Assembly: GCF_033115175.1 (NCBI RefSeq)
Contig: NC_084835.1
Span: forward strand, 55,056,948-55,120,947
Source of the DNA: Lepus europaeus
Lineage: Eukaryota > Chordata > Mammalia > Lagomorpha > Leporidae
Direction of reading: 5' to 3'
Length of the DNA stretch: 64,000 nucleotides
Positions 1-12,790 of this stretch are shown in pieces. The position numbers were made by a program, and so were the translations under genes. The first letter of the stretch is position 1. Each line of letters begins with the position of its first letter. The notes beneath the pieces are model-generated. The model searched no databases. It was not told where the DNA came from and was given only the letters and a program-made list of their open reading frames with translations.

Positions 1-741
1 GGGAATCTGAACTTACACTGAGGACAACACAGATCCTTTGTGTGCTCCTTGGGGCAAAGCAGATGAATATTATACCCATTGGGGCTAGCACTCAGACATT
101 AGTCTCCTGTGAGGAGAGGAGCTCAGCTGAGCAGAATAAACTTCCCTTCTGATGAAAAAAAAAAAGAGATTTATGATGCTAAACCTGGGTGTGTCACCAT
201 AGACATGCCCTTCACCCTGGAGACCTGAACAGTGTTCCCTGGTCACACCCACTACAAGCCTTTAGATATTCACTGAAAGCAGACACTCCACTTATCTAGA
301 GAGGCATAGTACAAAGATAAAATCCACCACAGCAAAAAAAAAAAAAAAAACAGAAGAAACCATCGAGTGAGTATCTCCCCAAATGCTGAACAACAAACAC
401 ACCAATTAAAGAAACAAGAATAAGGTAGACAACATGACACCTCCAAAAGAACACAAGACTTCAATACTAGATTGTGAAGATGATGAGATGGCAGAAATGG
501 AATTCAAAAAATTGATCATAAGATTACATAGAAATAATCAGAAGCAAATGCATGAACTGCTGAAATCTTCATAGGACATGGAAGAAAATTTCTCCCATGA
601 AATTGAAATCCTAAAAAATCAAAATGAAATGAAGAATTCAATAAAACAAATAAAAAATGCAGTGGAAAGCCTTAATAACAGAATCAGTGTAGCAGAAGAA
701 AGAATATCCTACTTAGAAGACAAAGCACAGGAAATTATACA

Positions 742-1079
742 GTCAGGTGCTAGTGCCATGGTGCAGTAGGTTAATCCTCCACGTGCGACACTAGTATCCC
801 ATATGGGCACCAGTTCTAATCCCGGCTGCCCCTCTTCCAATCCAGCTCTTTGCTATGGTCTGTGAAAGCAGTAGAAGATGGACCAAGTCCTTGGGCCCCT
901 GCACCCACATGGGAGACTGGGAAAGAGGCAACTGGCTCCTGGCTTTGGATTGGCACAGCTCTGGACATTGTAGCCAATTGGGGATTGAACCAATGGAAGG
1001 AAGACCTTTCTCTCTGTCTCTCCCTCTCACTGTCTGTAATTCTACCTCTCAAATAAATAAATTCAAAAAATCTTTTAAA
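742..1079 (+). mobile_element. C-type SINE inside L1 ORF1
   Basis: tRNA-derived head, CT-rich end and 'caaataaataaa' tail. The 10-bp target-site duplication AAATTATACA at 732-741 and 1080-1089 proves insertion into the L1. Confidence 0.9.
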
Positions 1080-4000
1080 AAATTATACAAACCAAAGGCA
1101 AGAAGAGGAAATTAGAAAACTAAAAAACACTGTTGGGAATCTACAGGATACTATAAAAAGACCCAAGATAGGGGTTCTAGGAGTTCCTGAAGGCATGGAG
1201 AGAGAGAAAGGATTAGAAGGTTTTTTAGTGAAATAATAAAAGAATCTTCCCTAATTTGGAGAAACAAAGGGACATCCAAGTACAGGAAGCACATAGAACT
1301 CATAATAGACATGGCCAGAAGAGATTTTCACCACTACACATTATAATCAAACTCACCACGGTAAAACATAAAGAAAAGATTCTAAAATGTGCAGGAAAGA
1401 AATACCAGATTACTTTCAGAGGATATCCAATTAGATTCACAGTGGCCTTCTCATCAGAAGCCCTACAGGCTAGGAGAGAAAGGAGAAATATATTTCAACT
1501 CTTAAGAGGAAAACTGTAAACCCAGAATACTATACCCTCCAAAGCTCTCATGAATGAAGATGAAATAAAGACCATCCATAACAAACAAAAATTTAAAGAA
1601 TCTTTCACAATACATCCAGCCCTATAAAATATGCTTAAGGATGAGCTGCACACAGAAACACAGAAACATGGTCATCACTATGGAAGAAGGTAAAGGAAGA
1701 AAATCTCTCAGTAAAATTCAAAGGAAATTCAAAGCAAAAAATAGGAATATTTTTGGAAAAAATGGCAGGGCAAAGTCATTAATTATCAGTAGTCACCTTG
1801 AATGTAAATGGCCTCAACTCTCCAGTTAAAAGACACAGACTAGCTAAAAGGATTAAAAAAACAAAACCCATCTATTTACTGCCTACAAGAAACACATTTC
1901 ACCAACAAAGATGCATTCAGACTGAAAGTGAAAGGATGAAAAAAGATATTCCATGCCAACAGAAACCAAAAAAGAGCTGGTGTAGCCATCCTAATATTAG
2001 ACAAAATAGACTTTAACATAAAAACTGTTAAAAGAGACAAAGAGCACTATGTAATGATTAAGGGATCAATTTAACAGGAAGATGTAACTATTATAAACAT
2101 TTATGCACCTAAATACAGGGCACCTGACTATTTAACAGAAATGTTAAGGGATCTAAAGGGAGAATTAGATCCAATACAGTAGTAATGTGGACTTTCAGTA
2201 CTCCACTTTCAGCAACGGACAGATCAACCAGAGAGAAAATCAGCAAGGAAACAACAGATTTAATCAACACTATAGACCAAATGGACCTAACAGATATCTA
2301 CAGAATTTTTCATCCTACAGCTGCAGAATATACATTCTTCACACCAGTGCATGGAACTTTGTCTAGGATTGACCATATACTTGGCCATAAAGCAAATATC
2401 AGCAAATTTTAAAAAAAGGAAATCATACATTGCATCTTCTCAGACAACAATGGAGTAAAGCTGGAAATCAGAAACTCAGGAATCTCTAGAACATATGCAA
2501 ACACATGGAGACTGAACAACATGCTCCTAAATTAACAGTGGGTCTTAGAAGAAATCAAATAAAAATGAAAAAATTTCTGGAAACAAATGAAGATGACAAC
2601 ACAATATATCAAAACTTATGGGATATAGCAAAAGCAGTGTTAAGAGGAAAGTTCATAGTAATTGGTACCTACATCAAGAAATTGGAACGGCACCAAATAA
2701 ATGAGCTATCAATGCATCTCAAGGATCTAGAAAAACAACATCAAACCAAATCCAAAACTAGTAGAATAAAATAAATAATTAAAATTAGAGAATAAATCAA
2801 CAAAATTGAATTAAAAAACAAAACAAAAGAAGAGCAAAAGGAAGAGATAGTTTTTTGAAAAAATAAACAAAATTGACACATCATTGGCCCAACTAAACAA
2901 AAAAAGGAGAGGGAAGACCCAAATCAATAAAATTAGAGATGAAAAAGGAAATGTCACTACAGACACCACAGAAGTAAAAAGAATCATCAGAAATTACTAC
3001 AAAGAGTTGTATGCCAACAAACTGGGAAACCTAGAAGAAATAGGTAGATTCCTGGACATATACAACCTACCTAAAATGAGCCATGAAGACACAGAAAACC
3101 TAAACAGACCCCTACCAAGACAGAAGTTGAATCAGTAATAAAGGCCTTCCCCACAAAAAAAAAAAAAAAACAGTACCAGAAGGCCTCACTGCTGAATTCT
3201 ACCAGATATTTAAAGAACTAACCCCAATCCTTCTCAAGTTATTCAAAATAACTGAAAGGGAACCAGCATCACCTTAATTCCCAAACCTGAAAAAGATGCA
3301 ACAGAAAAAGAATTACACAGCAATTTCCCTGATGAACATAGATACAAAAATACTCAACAAAATTTTAGCCAATCGAATCCAACAACACATCAGAAAGATC
3401 ATCCACCCAGACCAAGTGGGATTTATCCATGGTATGCAGGGATGTATCAACATTTGCAAATCAATGTGATACACCACAGTAACAAACTATAGAAGAAAAA
3501 CTATATGATTATCTTAATAGATGCAGAGAAAGCATTTGATAAAATATAACACCCTTTCATGATGAAAACTCTAAGCAAACTGGGTATAGAAAGAACATTC
3601 CTCAATACAATCCAGACAATTTATGAAAAACCCATGGCCAGTGTCCTATTGAGTGGGGAAAAGTTGGAAGCATACCCACTGAGATCTGGTCCCAGACAAG
3701 AATGTTCACTCTCACCCCTGCTACTCAATATAGTCCTGGAAGTTTTAGCCAGAGCCATTATGCAAGAAAAAGATATCAAAGGGATACAAATTGAGGAGGA
3801 AGTAAAGCTATCCATCTATAGGTGGCATGAATCTAAATATAGGGGAGCCAAAATACTCCTCCAAGAGACCATTGGAACTCATAGAAGTTTGGTAAAGTAG
3901 CAGGATATAAAATCAATACACAAAATTCAATAGCCTTTGTATGCACAGACAATGCCAAGCACTGAGATAGAGCTTTTAAGATCAATCCCATTCACAATAG

Positions 4001-4893
4001 CTACAAAAAAATCAAATACCTTGGAATAAATTTAACCAAGGATGTCAAAGATCTCTATGATGAGAATTACAAAACATTAAAGAATGAAACATAAGAAGAT
4101 ACAAAAATGGAAAAATCTTCCATATTCATGGATTGAAAGAATCAATATCAACAAAATGTTCATTCTTACAAAAGCAATTTACAGGTTCAATGTGATACCA
4201 ATCAAAATACCAAAGATATTCTTCTCAGATCTAGAAAAAAGGAAGTTGAATTTCATATGGAGGCACAGGAGATCTCAAATAGCTAAAGCAATCTTATACA
4301 ACAAAAACAAAGCCAGGGGCATTACAATACAAGATTTCAAGACATACTACAAGGCAGTCATAATCAAAACAGCCTGGTAGTGGTTCAAGGCACATGGATA
4401 GACCAATGGAACAGAATAGAAACATCAGAAATCAATCCAAACATCTACAACCAACTTATATTTGACCAAGGAGCTAAAACCAATCCCTGGAGCAAGGACA
4501 GTCTCTTCAACAAATGGTGCTGGAAAAACTGGACTTCCACATGCAGAAGTATTAAGCAAGACCCCTACCTTACACCTTACAAAAAAGAATCCACTCAACA
4601 TGGATTAAAGATCTAAATCTATGACCTGACACCATCAAATTATTAGAGAACTTTGAGGAAACCCTGTAAGACATTGGCATAGGCAAAGAGTTCTTGGAAA
4701 AGCCCCCAGAGGCATAGGCAGTCAAAGCCAAAATTAACAGATTACATTAAACTGAGAAGTTTCTGTATGGCAAAAGAAACACTCAGGAAAATGAAGAGGC
4801 AATTGACAGAATGGAAGAAATTATTTGCAAACTATGCAACTGATAAACAATTAATGACCACAATATACAAAGTGATCAAGAAACTCCACAACA

Positions 4894-5203
4894 GGACTGG
4901 CGCCACAGCTCACTAGGCTAATCCTCCGCCTGCAGCGCCGGTACCCCGGGTTCTAGTACCGGTTGGGGCACCGGATTCTGTTCCAGTCCAGCTCTCTGCT
5001 GTGGCCCAGGAAGGCAGTGGAGGATGGCCCAAGTGCTTGGGCCCTGCACCCCATGGGAGACCAGGAGGAAGCACCTGGCTCCTGGCTTCGGATCAGTGCA
5101 GCATGCCTATTTGGGGGGTGAACCTACGGAAGGAAGACCTTTCTCTCTGTCTCTCTCTCTCACTGTCTAACTCTGCCTGTCAAAAAAAGAAAGAAAGAAA
5201 GAA
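4894..5203 (+). mobile_element. C-type SINE inside L1 ORF2
   Basis: Full-length type with GC-rich head and a GAAA-repeat tail. The flanks GAAACTCCACAAC and GAAACTCCATAAC form an imperfect target-site duplication. Confidence 0.9.
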
Positions 5204-6690
5204 AGAAACTCCATAACAACAAACCAAAAAACTCAGTTAAGAAATGGTCCAAGGACTTAAATTGGCATTTTTGAAAAGAGGAAATCCAAATGGCTAACAG
5301 ACACATGAAAAAAACTTCAGGATCACTAGCCATCAGGGAAATGCAAATCAAAACCACAATTAAGCTTCACTTCACTCCAGTTAGAATGGCTTTCATATAG
5401 AAATCAACAAAAACAAATGCTGGCAAGGATGTGGGGAAAAACGTACCCTAATCACTGTTGGTGGGAATGTAAACTGGTAAAGCTACTATGGAAGACAGTA
5501 TGGAGATACTTCAAAAATCTGAAAATAAACCTACCATATGACCCAGCCATCCCATTCCTGGGAATTTTCTCAAGGGAAATTAAGTCAGTAAAAAAAGAGT
5601 TATCTGTACGCCCATGTTTATTGCAGCTCATTTCACAATAGCTAAGACATGGAATCAACCTAAATGCCCATCAACCAAAGACTGGAAAAAGAAATTATGG
5701 GATATGTTCACTATGGAATATTACACAGAAGTAAAAAAAAAATGAAATCTGGTCACTTGCAACAAAATGGATGAATCTGGAAAACATCAGACTTAGTGAA
5801 ATTAGCCAGTTCCAAAGGGACAAATACCATATATTCTCCCTGATGTGTGAGAACTAATAGAGCACATAAAATAAAACCTGTAGAAGTAAAATTGATGCTT
5901 TAGGAAGGGATGACTGGAGCTGGCCTTGCCTTGACTGTCGAGGAATAGTTTCCTTTTTTGTTGTTGTTGTTTTATTGGTTTTTTTCTTCACTCTACTTTT
6001 TGAACTCTTTAATCATTTGTGTATATAGGCAGTTGAAAATAGATCTCAGTAAAAAATAACAGTGGGAATAAGAGGGAGGAAGAAGTAACTGTAAAGCTGT
6101 ATAGTTCTGCATACATTCCTACAGACTTCTAAGGGTGTAGTTTAAAAACTTGTCATGGGACTCCAAATCCCATTAAGCTCAATGGTAAAAATGCCATCTT
6201 AAATGTTAAAGTGATCATGTTAGTGTTAAAGTGAATGTATAGATAAGATTAAGTGTTAAAGTGATCATATAAAAAGGACCAAGTTCCTGGTAATAATAAT
6301 AGAATTAAAAAGGAATGTTCCAACATGGGAAGCAGTCCACATAGCAGATTAATAGAATGACAATCACTTTACATAATACTCCAACCTCAGAATCAGCCCT
6401 TAAGACTTCCTGGTCTGACTGAAAAGCCCTTAAGAGCATTTCAGGCATGGAAAGCCAAGACACTTTAGCAAAAATGTTCTACATGAAGGATCTCTGTGAA
6501 TCAGACCCCAGCAGAAAGAAGGGGCCATCAAAGAAGGATGTATTCTTCTCTAAAGGGAGGAGAGAACTTCCACTTTGCTTATGGCTTTGTCCAAATACTG
6601 ACAGAATTTGTGGACTCAAATGGCTTCCATAGCCTAGGCAGCTCACGTCAAGAGCATTGGGTGGTCACTGACTTCGTACGTAAGAATGTT

Positions 6691-7018
6691 AATTTTTTTT
6701 TTTTGGACAGGCAGAGTTAGACAGTGAGAGAGAGGGAGAGACAGAGAGAAAGGTCTTCCTCCCGTTGGTTCACCCCCCAAATGGCCGCTACAGCTGGTCT
6801 GCTGCGCCGATCCAAAGCCAGGAGCCAGGTGCTTATCCTGGTCTCCCTTGCGGGTGCAGGGGCCCAAGCATTTGGGCCATCCTCCACTGCACTCCCAGGC
6901 CACAGCAGAGAGCAGGCCTGGAAGAGGGGCAACCGGGACAGAATCCGGCGCCCTGACCGGGACTAGAACCCGGTGTGCCACAGGCGGAGGATTAGCCTAT
7001 TGAGCTGCAGCACCAGCC
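6691..7018 (-). mobile_element. C-type SINE at the junction of two opposed L1s
   Basis: T-run, 'gacaggcagag' tail in antisense, ending at the head 'gcaccagcc'. It lies exactly between sense L1 3' UTR and antisense L1 ORF2. No target-site duplication is apparent. Confidence 0.88.
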
Positions 7019-8077
7019 TTCTTCAGTTTGTTAATGTGATGTATCACATTGATTGCTTTGCAAATGTTGAACCATCCCTGCATACCAGAGATAAATCCCA
7101 CTTGGTCTGGGTGAATGATCTTTCTGATGTGTTGCTGGATTCGACTGGCTAATATTTTATTGAGGAATTTTGCATCTGTGTTCATCAGGCATATTGGTCT
7201 ATTGTTCTCTTTCTCTGTTGCATCTTTTTCCAGCTTAGGAATTAAGGTAATGGAGGCTTCATAGGAGGAGTTTGGGAGGTGCCCATCCCTTCCAATTGTT
7301 TTGAATAGCTTGAGAAGAATTGGAGTTAGTTCTTCTTTAAATGTCTGGTAGAATTCAGCAGTGAAGCCACCTGGTCCTGGACTCTTTTTGTCGGGAGGGT
7401 ATTTATTACTAATTCAAACTCCATCTTGGTTATTAGTCTGTTTAAGTTCTCTATGTCTTCATTACTCTATTTTTGTAGATTTTATGTGTCTAGGAATCTG
7501 TCCATTTCTTCTAAGTTTCACATTTTTTTTGCATACATCTCTTTGTAGTAATTCCTGGTGATTCTTTTTATTTTTGTGGTATCTGATGTTTCATTTATTT
7601 TTCATCTCTGATTTTGTTGATTTGGGTCTTCTCTCTCTCTCTCTTTTTTTTTTTTTTTTGTCTAGCTGTGCCAATGGAGTATCTGTTTTATTTAGTGTTT
7701 TAAAAATCAGCTCTTTATCTCACTGATTTTTTTGTATCTTTTTCAAGTTTCAATTTTGTCTATTTCTTCTCTAATTTTAATTATTTCTTCTACTAGTTTT
7801 GGGTTTGACTTGCTATTATTCTTTTAGGTCCTTGAGATGCATTGACAGCTCATTTATTTGGTATCTTTTCAATTTCTTGATGTAGGCATCAAATGTTATA
7901 AAGTTTCCTCTTAATGCTGTTTTTGCTGTATCCCATAAGTTTTAATATGTTGTATTGTCATCTTCATTTGTTTCCAGAAATTTTTTTATTTCTCTTTTGA
8001 TTTCTTAAATTTCTTCAGGAGCATGTTGTTCACTTTCCATGTGTTTGCATATGTTCTAGCAATTCTTGAGTTGTTAC

Positions 8078-8392
8078 ACAGAGAGAGGAGAGGCAGAGAG
8101 AGAGAAAAAAGAGAGAGAAAGAGAGAGAGAGAGAGGCCTTCCATCTGTTTCACTCCCCAACTGGCTGCAGTGGCCAGAACTGCACTGATCTGAAGTCAGG
8201 AACCAGGAGCTTCTTCCGGGTCTCCCACACAGGTGCAGGGGCCCAAGGACTTGTACCATCTTCTACTGCTTTTCCAGGCCATAGCAGAGAGCTGGATCAG
8301 AAGTGGAGCAGCTGGGTCTCGAACCAGTGCCCATATGGGATGCCGACACTTCAGGTTAGGGCATTAACCTGCTGCACCACAGCGCAGGCCCT
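8078..8392 (-). mobile_element. C-type SINE
   Basis: GA-rich tail, 'ttccatctg' block and head 'gctgcaccacagcgcaggccc', within the antisense L1. Confidence 0.85.
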
Positions 8393-9151
8393 TCCAATTT
8401 CTTAATGTAGGCATTAACTGCTATAAACTTCCCTCAATACTGCTTTTGTTACATTGTGTTGTCATCTTCCTGCATTTCTCGGAATTTTTTATTTCCCTTT
8501 TCACTTCTTCTATGATCCACCATTCATTCAGCAGCACATTGTTAGTCTCCATGTGTTTACATATTTTCTAGAGTGTCTTGAATTGTTAATTTCCAGTTTC
8601 ATTTCTAAAGATATATGGTATGATTTCAATTTTTTTGAATTCTTTGAGACTTGCTTTATGACCTAGCCTACGATATATGCTAGAGAAAGCTTTTTTTTTT
8701 TTCAGTGATGAGAAATTCTATAGGTGTGGGATGAAATATTCTGCTGAAATCAACTAGGTCCATTTGGTTCATAGTGTAGATAAACGCTGTTGTTTGTTGC
8801 TGTTTTGTTTAATTGATCTGTCCAGTGATGAAAGTGTGATGTTGAAGTCCCCTATTATTATTGTATGGGCCTATGTTTCCCTTTAGATCCTGTAACATTT
8901 GTTTTAAATAGGCAAGTACCCTGGAATTGGGTGTATGTACATTTACTATAGTCATATCCTCCTGTTGATTTTGTCCCTTAATCATTATATAATGCCCCCT
9001 TTTTGTCTCTTTTAACAGTTTTTGTGTTAAAGTCTATTTTGTCTGATATTAGGATGACCACATCTGCTCATTTTTGCTTTCTATTAGCATGGGATATCGT
9101 TCTATGCTTTCACTTTCAGTCTGTGTTTAACTTTTTTGGTGGGGTGTGTTT

Positions 9152-9482
9152 TGGTTTTTTTTTTTTATTATTATTATTTTTATTTGACAGAGTTAGACAG
9201 TGAAAGAGAGAGGCAGAGAGCAAGGTCTTTCTTCCATTGGTTCACTCCCCAAATGGCTGCTATGGCCAGAGCTACGCCAATCCTAAGGCAGGAGCCAGGT
9301 GCTTCCTCCTGGTCTCCCATGCGGGTGCAGGGCCCAAGCACTTGGGCCATCCTCCACTGTCTTCCGGGCCACAGCAGAGAGCTGGACTAGAAGAGGAGCA
9401 ACCGGGACTAGAACCCTGCACTCATACAGGATGCTAGCACCGCAGGCAGAGGATTAACCAAGTGAGCCGTGGCACCAGCCCC
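9152..9482 (-). mobile_element. C-type SINE
   Basis: Full-length antisense element with TTATT-rich tail end, within the antisense L1 and abutting a TG microsatellite. Confidence 0.87.
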
Positions 9483-9507
9483 ATGTGTGTGTGTGTGTGT
9501 GTGTGTT
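9483..9507. repeat. (TG)n microsatellite
   Basis: About eleven TG units directly after the SINE head. Confidence 0.9.
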
Positions 9508-9668
9508 TCTTATAGATAGCAAATAGATGAGTCTTGTTTTTTAATCCATTCTGCCAGTCTGTATCTTGCAATTGGAGAAATTAGGTAATTTACATTCAAG
9601 GTTATTATTGATAAGTAATGACTTAGTCTTGCCATTTTTCCATTTTTTCCCTTTTTCTTTTTTTTAAA

Positions 9669-9992
9669 TGGATTTTTAAAAATTTATTTGACAGGTAGAG
9701 TTACACACAGTGAGAGAGAGAGACAGAGAAAGGTATTCCTTATGTTGGTTCACTCCCCAAAAGGCTGCTACGGCCAGCGCTGCGCCAATCCAAAGCCAGG
9801 AGCCAGGTGCCTCTTCCTGGTCTCCCATGCGGGTACAGGGGCCCAAGCACTTGGGCCATCTTCCACTGCCCTCCTGGGCCACAACAGGGAGCTGGACTGG
9901 AAGAGGAATAACTGGGACTAGAACCTGGCACCCATATGGGATGCCAGCACCGCAGGCGGAGGATTAACCAAGTGAGCCATGGCGCTGGCCCC
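9669..9992 (-). mobile_element. C-type SINE
   Basis: Full-length antisense copy ending 'gccatggcgctggcccc', only about 190 bp from the previous SINE and in the same orientation. Confidence 0.87.
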
Positions 9993-10678
9993 ATCCCTTT
10001 TTCTTGCTTTGGAATTTCTTTGTACTTTTTCTGAGATTTTCTGCCAATACATTATTTCATGATGGTGACTATCTCTCTGTTCCTGTGTATGACATCCTTA
10101 AGTTTCATTTGCAAGTCTGGACTATTGGTGACAAATTCCTTAAATTTTTGTTTATCTTGGTAGGTCTTTATGTAGCTTTCATTTATAAATGAGAAATGTG
10201 GGTGTACAGTATTCTGGTTTGACAGGTTTTTTTCTTTTAGGACTCTTACTATGTCTCTTCATTCTTTCCTAGCCTGTAGGATTTCTGATGAGAAATCAGC
10301 TGTCAGTCTAATTGGAGATCCTCTGAAGGTAATGTGTAATTTCTCTTGTGCACATTTTAAAATCTTTTCTTTATGCTTTACTGTTGAAAGTTTGACTATA
10401 GTGTGTCACAGTAAAGCTCTTTTCTGATCGTGTCCATTAGGAGCTCTATGGGTTTCCTGCCTTCTAATCTATTCTTTCTTTCCACATCTTCAGGAACTCC
10501 TAAGACAAGTATATTTGGTAGTTTGATAGTATCCTACATATCTTGAACACTCTTCTCAATTTTTCTAATTTTTCTTCTTTTCTTGTCTGAGAGATTTCCA
10601 GGGATTTGTGTTCTAACTTGGACATTCTTTCTTCTGCCTCACCAAGTCTGTTTTTAAACTTTCCCGTCTATTTCATTT

Positions 10679-10790
10679 ATTTTAAAATGTATTCATTTAT
10701 TTGAGAGGCAGAGTTACATGCAGAGAGAGAGATAGAGAGGGGGAGAGAGAGAGAGAGAGAGAGGTCTTCCATCTGCTGGTTCAGTCCCCA
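10679..10790 (-). mobile_element. C-type SINE, 3' end only
   Basis: 'tttatttgagaggcagagtt', a GA microsatellite and 'ggtcttccatctgctggttc' are present; the head is missing. It lies between the L1 and the first MED28 pseudogene. Confidence 0.8.
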
Positions 10791-10814
10791 TCTGACTTCC
10801 CCAGACGTCAGACT

Positions 10815-11245
10815 ACTCCTATGGACAGGAATGGTAGCAGACAGGATTTCAGCTGCTCTTCGGGCTGCTGCCAACACCTCAGCTTTGTCAAGTGCTTCTG
10901 GGCCAGCACATCTTCCCCAGAGGTCCATCCCTTTGTTCTGGAATGTTCTCTGTGATAACTCACTCTGGTTTCTAACAGACATCTGCAGTCTTTTTGTAGG
11001 AAACAACATTGTGTCTTGCAGTATCTACAAACTTCTGGGTACATTGATCACCACTGGTTCTAATTTCTTCCTATTTGGTGTCATTGACATAGTCCAGACT
11101 AATCAGGAAAGCAAAGCAAACCTCAAATGATGACTCTAATTTTGTCCACCAAGGTACTGTTAGAATTTCTCAGAACAACTGGAACTGCCTCAAGAAGTGA
11201 AGCTTGGACAGACATGCCAGGCCAGGTGGCCAAGAAAACATATCA
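10815..11245 (-). pseudogene. MED28: MED28 processed pseudogene, copy A (body)
   Basis: MED28 is a head-module-associated subunit of the Mediator complex. Reading the minus strand gives decayed but recognisable MED28 segments with no introns: a block like TLVDKLESSFEVCFA in broken form, then FLQK, then AQKHLTKLRCWQQ. Frameshifts and stops are present. It matches copy C (14541-15222) along its length at roughly 90% or better by eye. Its 5' side stops near 11245, and the missing 5' end may be the fragment at 13718-13802. Confidence 0.75.
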
Positions 11246-11363
11246 CAAAGTGCATATTGCACAGAGTCAATAATGGGGCATTAAAATCTTCGCATTGTGA
11301 CCCTAGAGTAACACTACTTGTCAGAGAGCAGGGCACAGAGATGGGTAAAAAGTTGAAAAGCAG

Positions 11364-11704
11364 GCCGGCGCCGTGGCTCAACAGGCTAATCCTCCGCCTT
11401 GTGGCGCCAGCACACTGGGTTCTAGTCCCGGTCGGGGCTCCGGATTCTGTCCCAGTTGCCCCTCTTCCAGGCCAGCTCTCTGCTGTGGCCAGGGAGTGCA
11501 GTGGAGGATGGCCCAAGTGCTTGGGCCCTGCACCCCATGGGAGACCAGGAGAAGCACCTGGCTCCTGCCATCGGATCAGCGCGGTGCATGGCCACAGCGC
11601 GCCTACCGCGGCGGCCATTGGAGGGTGAACCAACGGCAAAGGAAGACCTTTCTCTCTGTCTCTCTCTCTCACTGTCCACTCTGCCTGTCAAAAATAAAAA
11701 AAAA
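11364..11704 (+). mobile_element. C-type SINE with perfect target-site duplication
   Basis: Young-looking, CpG-rich copy. AAAGTTGAAAAGCAG flanks it on both sides (11349-11363 and 11705-11719). Confidence 0.93.
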
Positions 11705-11719
11705 AAAGTTGAAAAGCAG

Positions 11720-12149
11720 ATCTCTTCAATATTGCCTGAGTTTTGGCAGGCTTGAGTAAATAACACAGATATTTTTCTCAACCTCTCAAAACAAACAGAA
11801 TATTTGTCACCAGTAACACTGCTATAATTCCTTCACTTTCTCTGGATAAGAGTCATACAAGTCATAGAAGGAGCATGGTGATGTACTACCCTCTGTCGGT
11901 TAACTTCTCCTTAGCCACAAACATTTGCTTGTGTTCAGAGTTTTAAACCCTGATGCCTTGACCATCAGTCACAAAAAGCAGAATACCACGTTTGTAGGGA
12001 AAACTGCATTATGCGGCTGTATAAACAACACTGAAACGAATATGAGACATAATTTTACAGCTGTGGTCTGATGTATTTACATTTTCTTCTTGCCTCAGGA
12101 AAAGTCATGCAACCAAAAATAACACTGATATGCTATAATGATGTGTTGC
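11720..12149. other. Unassigned sequence
   Basis: AT-rich single-copy-looking DNA. I see no long open frame, repeat signature or gene homology. Confidence 0.4.
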
Positions 12150-12160
12150 TTAGATGTTTT

Positions 12161-12492
12161 TTGTTTTGTTTTGTTTTTTGACAGGCAGTGTGGACAGTGA
12201 GAGAGAGAGACAGAGAGAAAGGTCTTCCTTTTGCCGTTGGTTCACCCTCCAATGGCTGCCGCGGCCAGCACACTGCGTTGATCCAAAGGCAGGAGCCATG
12301 TTCTTCTCCTGGTCTCCCTTGCAGGTGCAGGGCCCAAGCACTTGGGCCATCCTCCACTGCCCTCCCGGGCCACAGCAGAGAGCTGGCCTGGAAGAGGGGC
12401 AACCAGGACAGAATCCGGTGCCCCGACTAGGACTAGAACCTGGTGTGCTGGAGCTGCAGGTGGAGGATTAGCCTATTGAGCAGGGGAGCCAG
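12161..12492 (-). mobile_element. C-type SINE with target-site duplication
   Basis: TTAGATGTTTT occurs at 12150-12160 and 12493-12503 around a full antisense copy. Confidence 0.92.
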
Positions 12493-12559
12493 TTAGATGT
12501 TTTAAATTCTGAATGCTGCCATCAGCTAAGATAATGATAAAATTACTGAAGATGTTGAA

Positions 12560-12790
12560 AAAAGGATAATTTTTTCTGGGTATAGTGTTCTGAGTTGACA
12601 GGTTTCTTCTTTTTGGTACTTAACAATGTCATACTGTTGTCTTTAAACTTGTGTGGTGCAGGGGTCTTAGATGTGCCCCTCTTGGCTGCCAGGATTATTG
12701 TGCCTCCTCCACAGTCACAAAATTGGTTTTTCCATCTCAGCAACTGTAACCTTACCACTTACTTAGTTCCCTCCTGCTCATAGTCAGAGC
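12560..12790 (-). mobile_element. L1 ORF1-region fragment, antisense
   Basis: The 'gggtatagtgttctgagttgacaggt' neighbourhood resembles the antisense L1 at 10200-10260. The right boundary is vague. Confidence 0.5.

Larger units (their letters stand above)
1..6690 (+). mobile_element. Degenerate rabbit-type LINE-1, sense, with 3' UTR
   Basis: ORF1 remnants appear at 578-769, with a coiled-coil-like stretch EIEILKNQNEMKNSIKQIKN. Broken ORF2 pieces follow: endonuclease-like around 1800-2400, reverse-transcriptase-like around 2880-3900, and the C-terminal part to 5660. The tail from about 5880 to 6690 matches the long lagomorph L1 3' UTR, including the repeated 'gttaaagtgatcat' motif near 6210-6270. 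Many frameshifts and stops make it dead. The 5' end is cut by the window. SINEs at 742-1079 and 4894-5203 interrupt it, and the 3' UTR is cut short at 6690 beside another SINE. Confidence 0.88.
7019..10678 (-). mobile_element. Degenerate LINE-1, antisense (ORF1 to mid ORF2)
   Basis: The minus strand reads reverse-transcriptase sequence near 7185 ([20 protein letters not shown]) and runs toward ORF1 as coordinates increase. It corresponds roughly to sense L1 positions 700-3490 of this window. Its 3' third is missing. SINEs at 8078, 9152 and 9669 interrupt it. Confidence 0.8.

Noticed and set aside
3559-3900. L1 reverse-transcriptase open frame as a functional gene
   Set aside because: The ORF2 is broken many times; no full-length frame remains.
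11190-11672. Long open frames on both strands (160 and 143 codons) over a SINE
   Set aside because: The frames follow the C-type SINE at 11364-11704. Identical peptide strings recur at every other SINE, so they are repeat artefacts.
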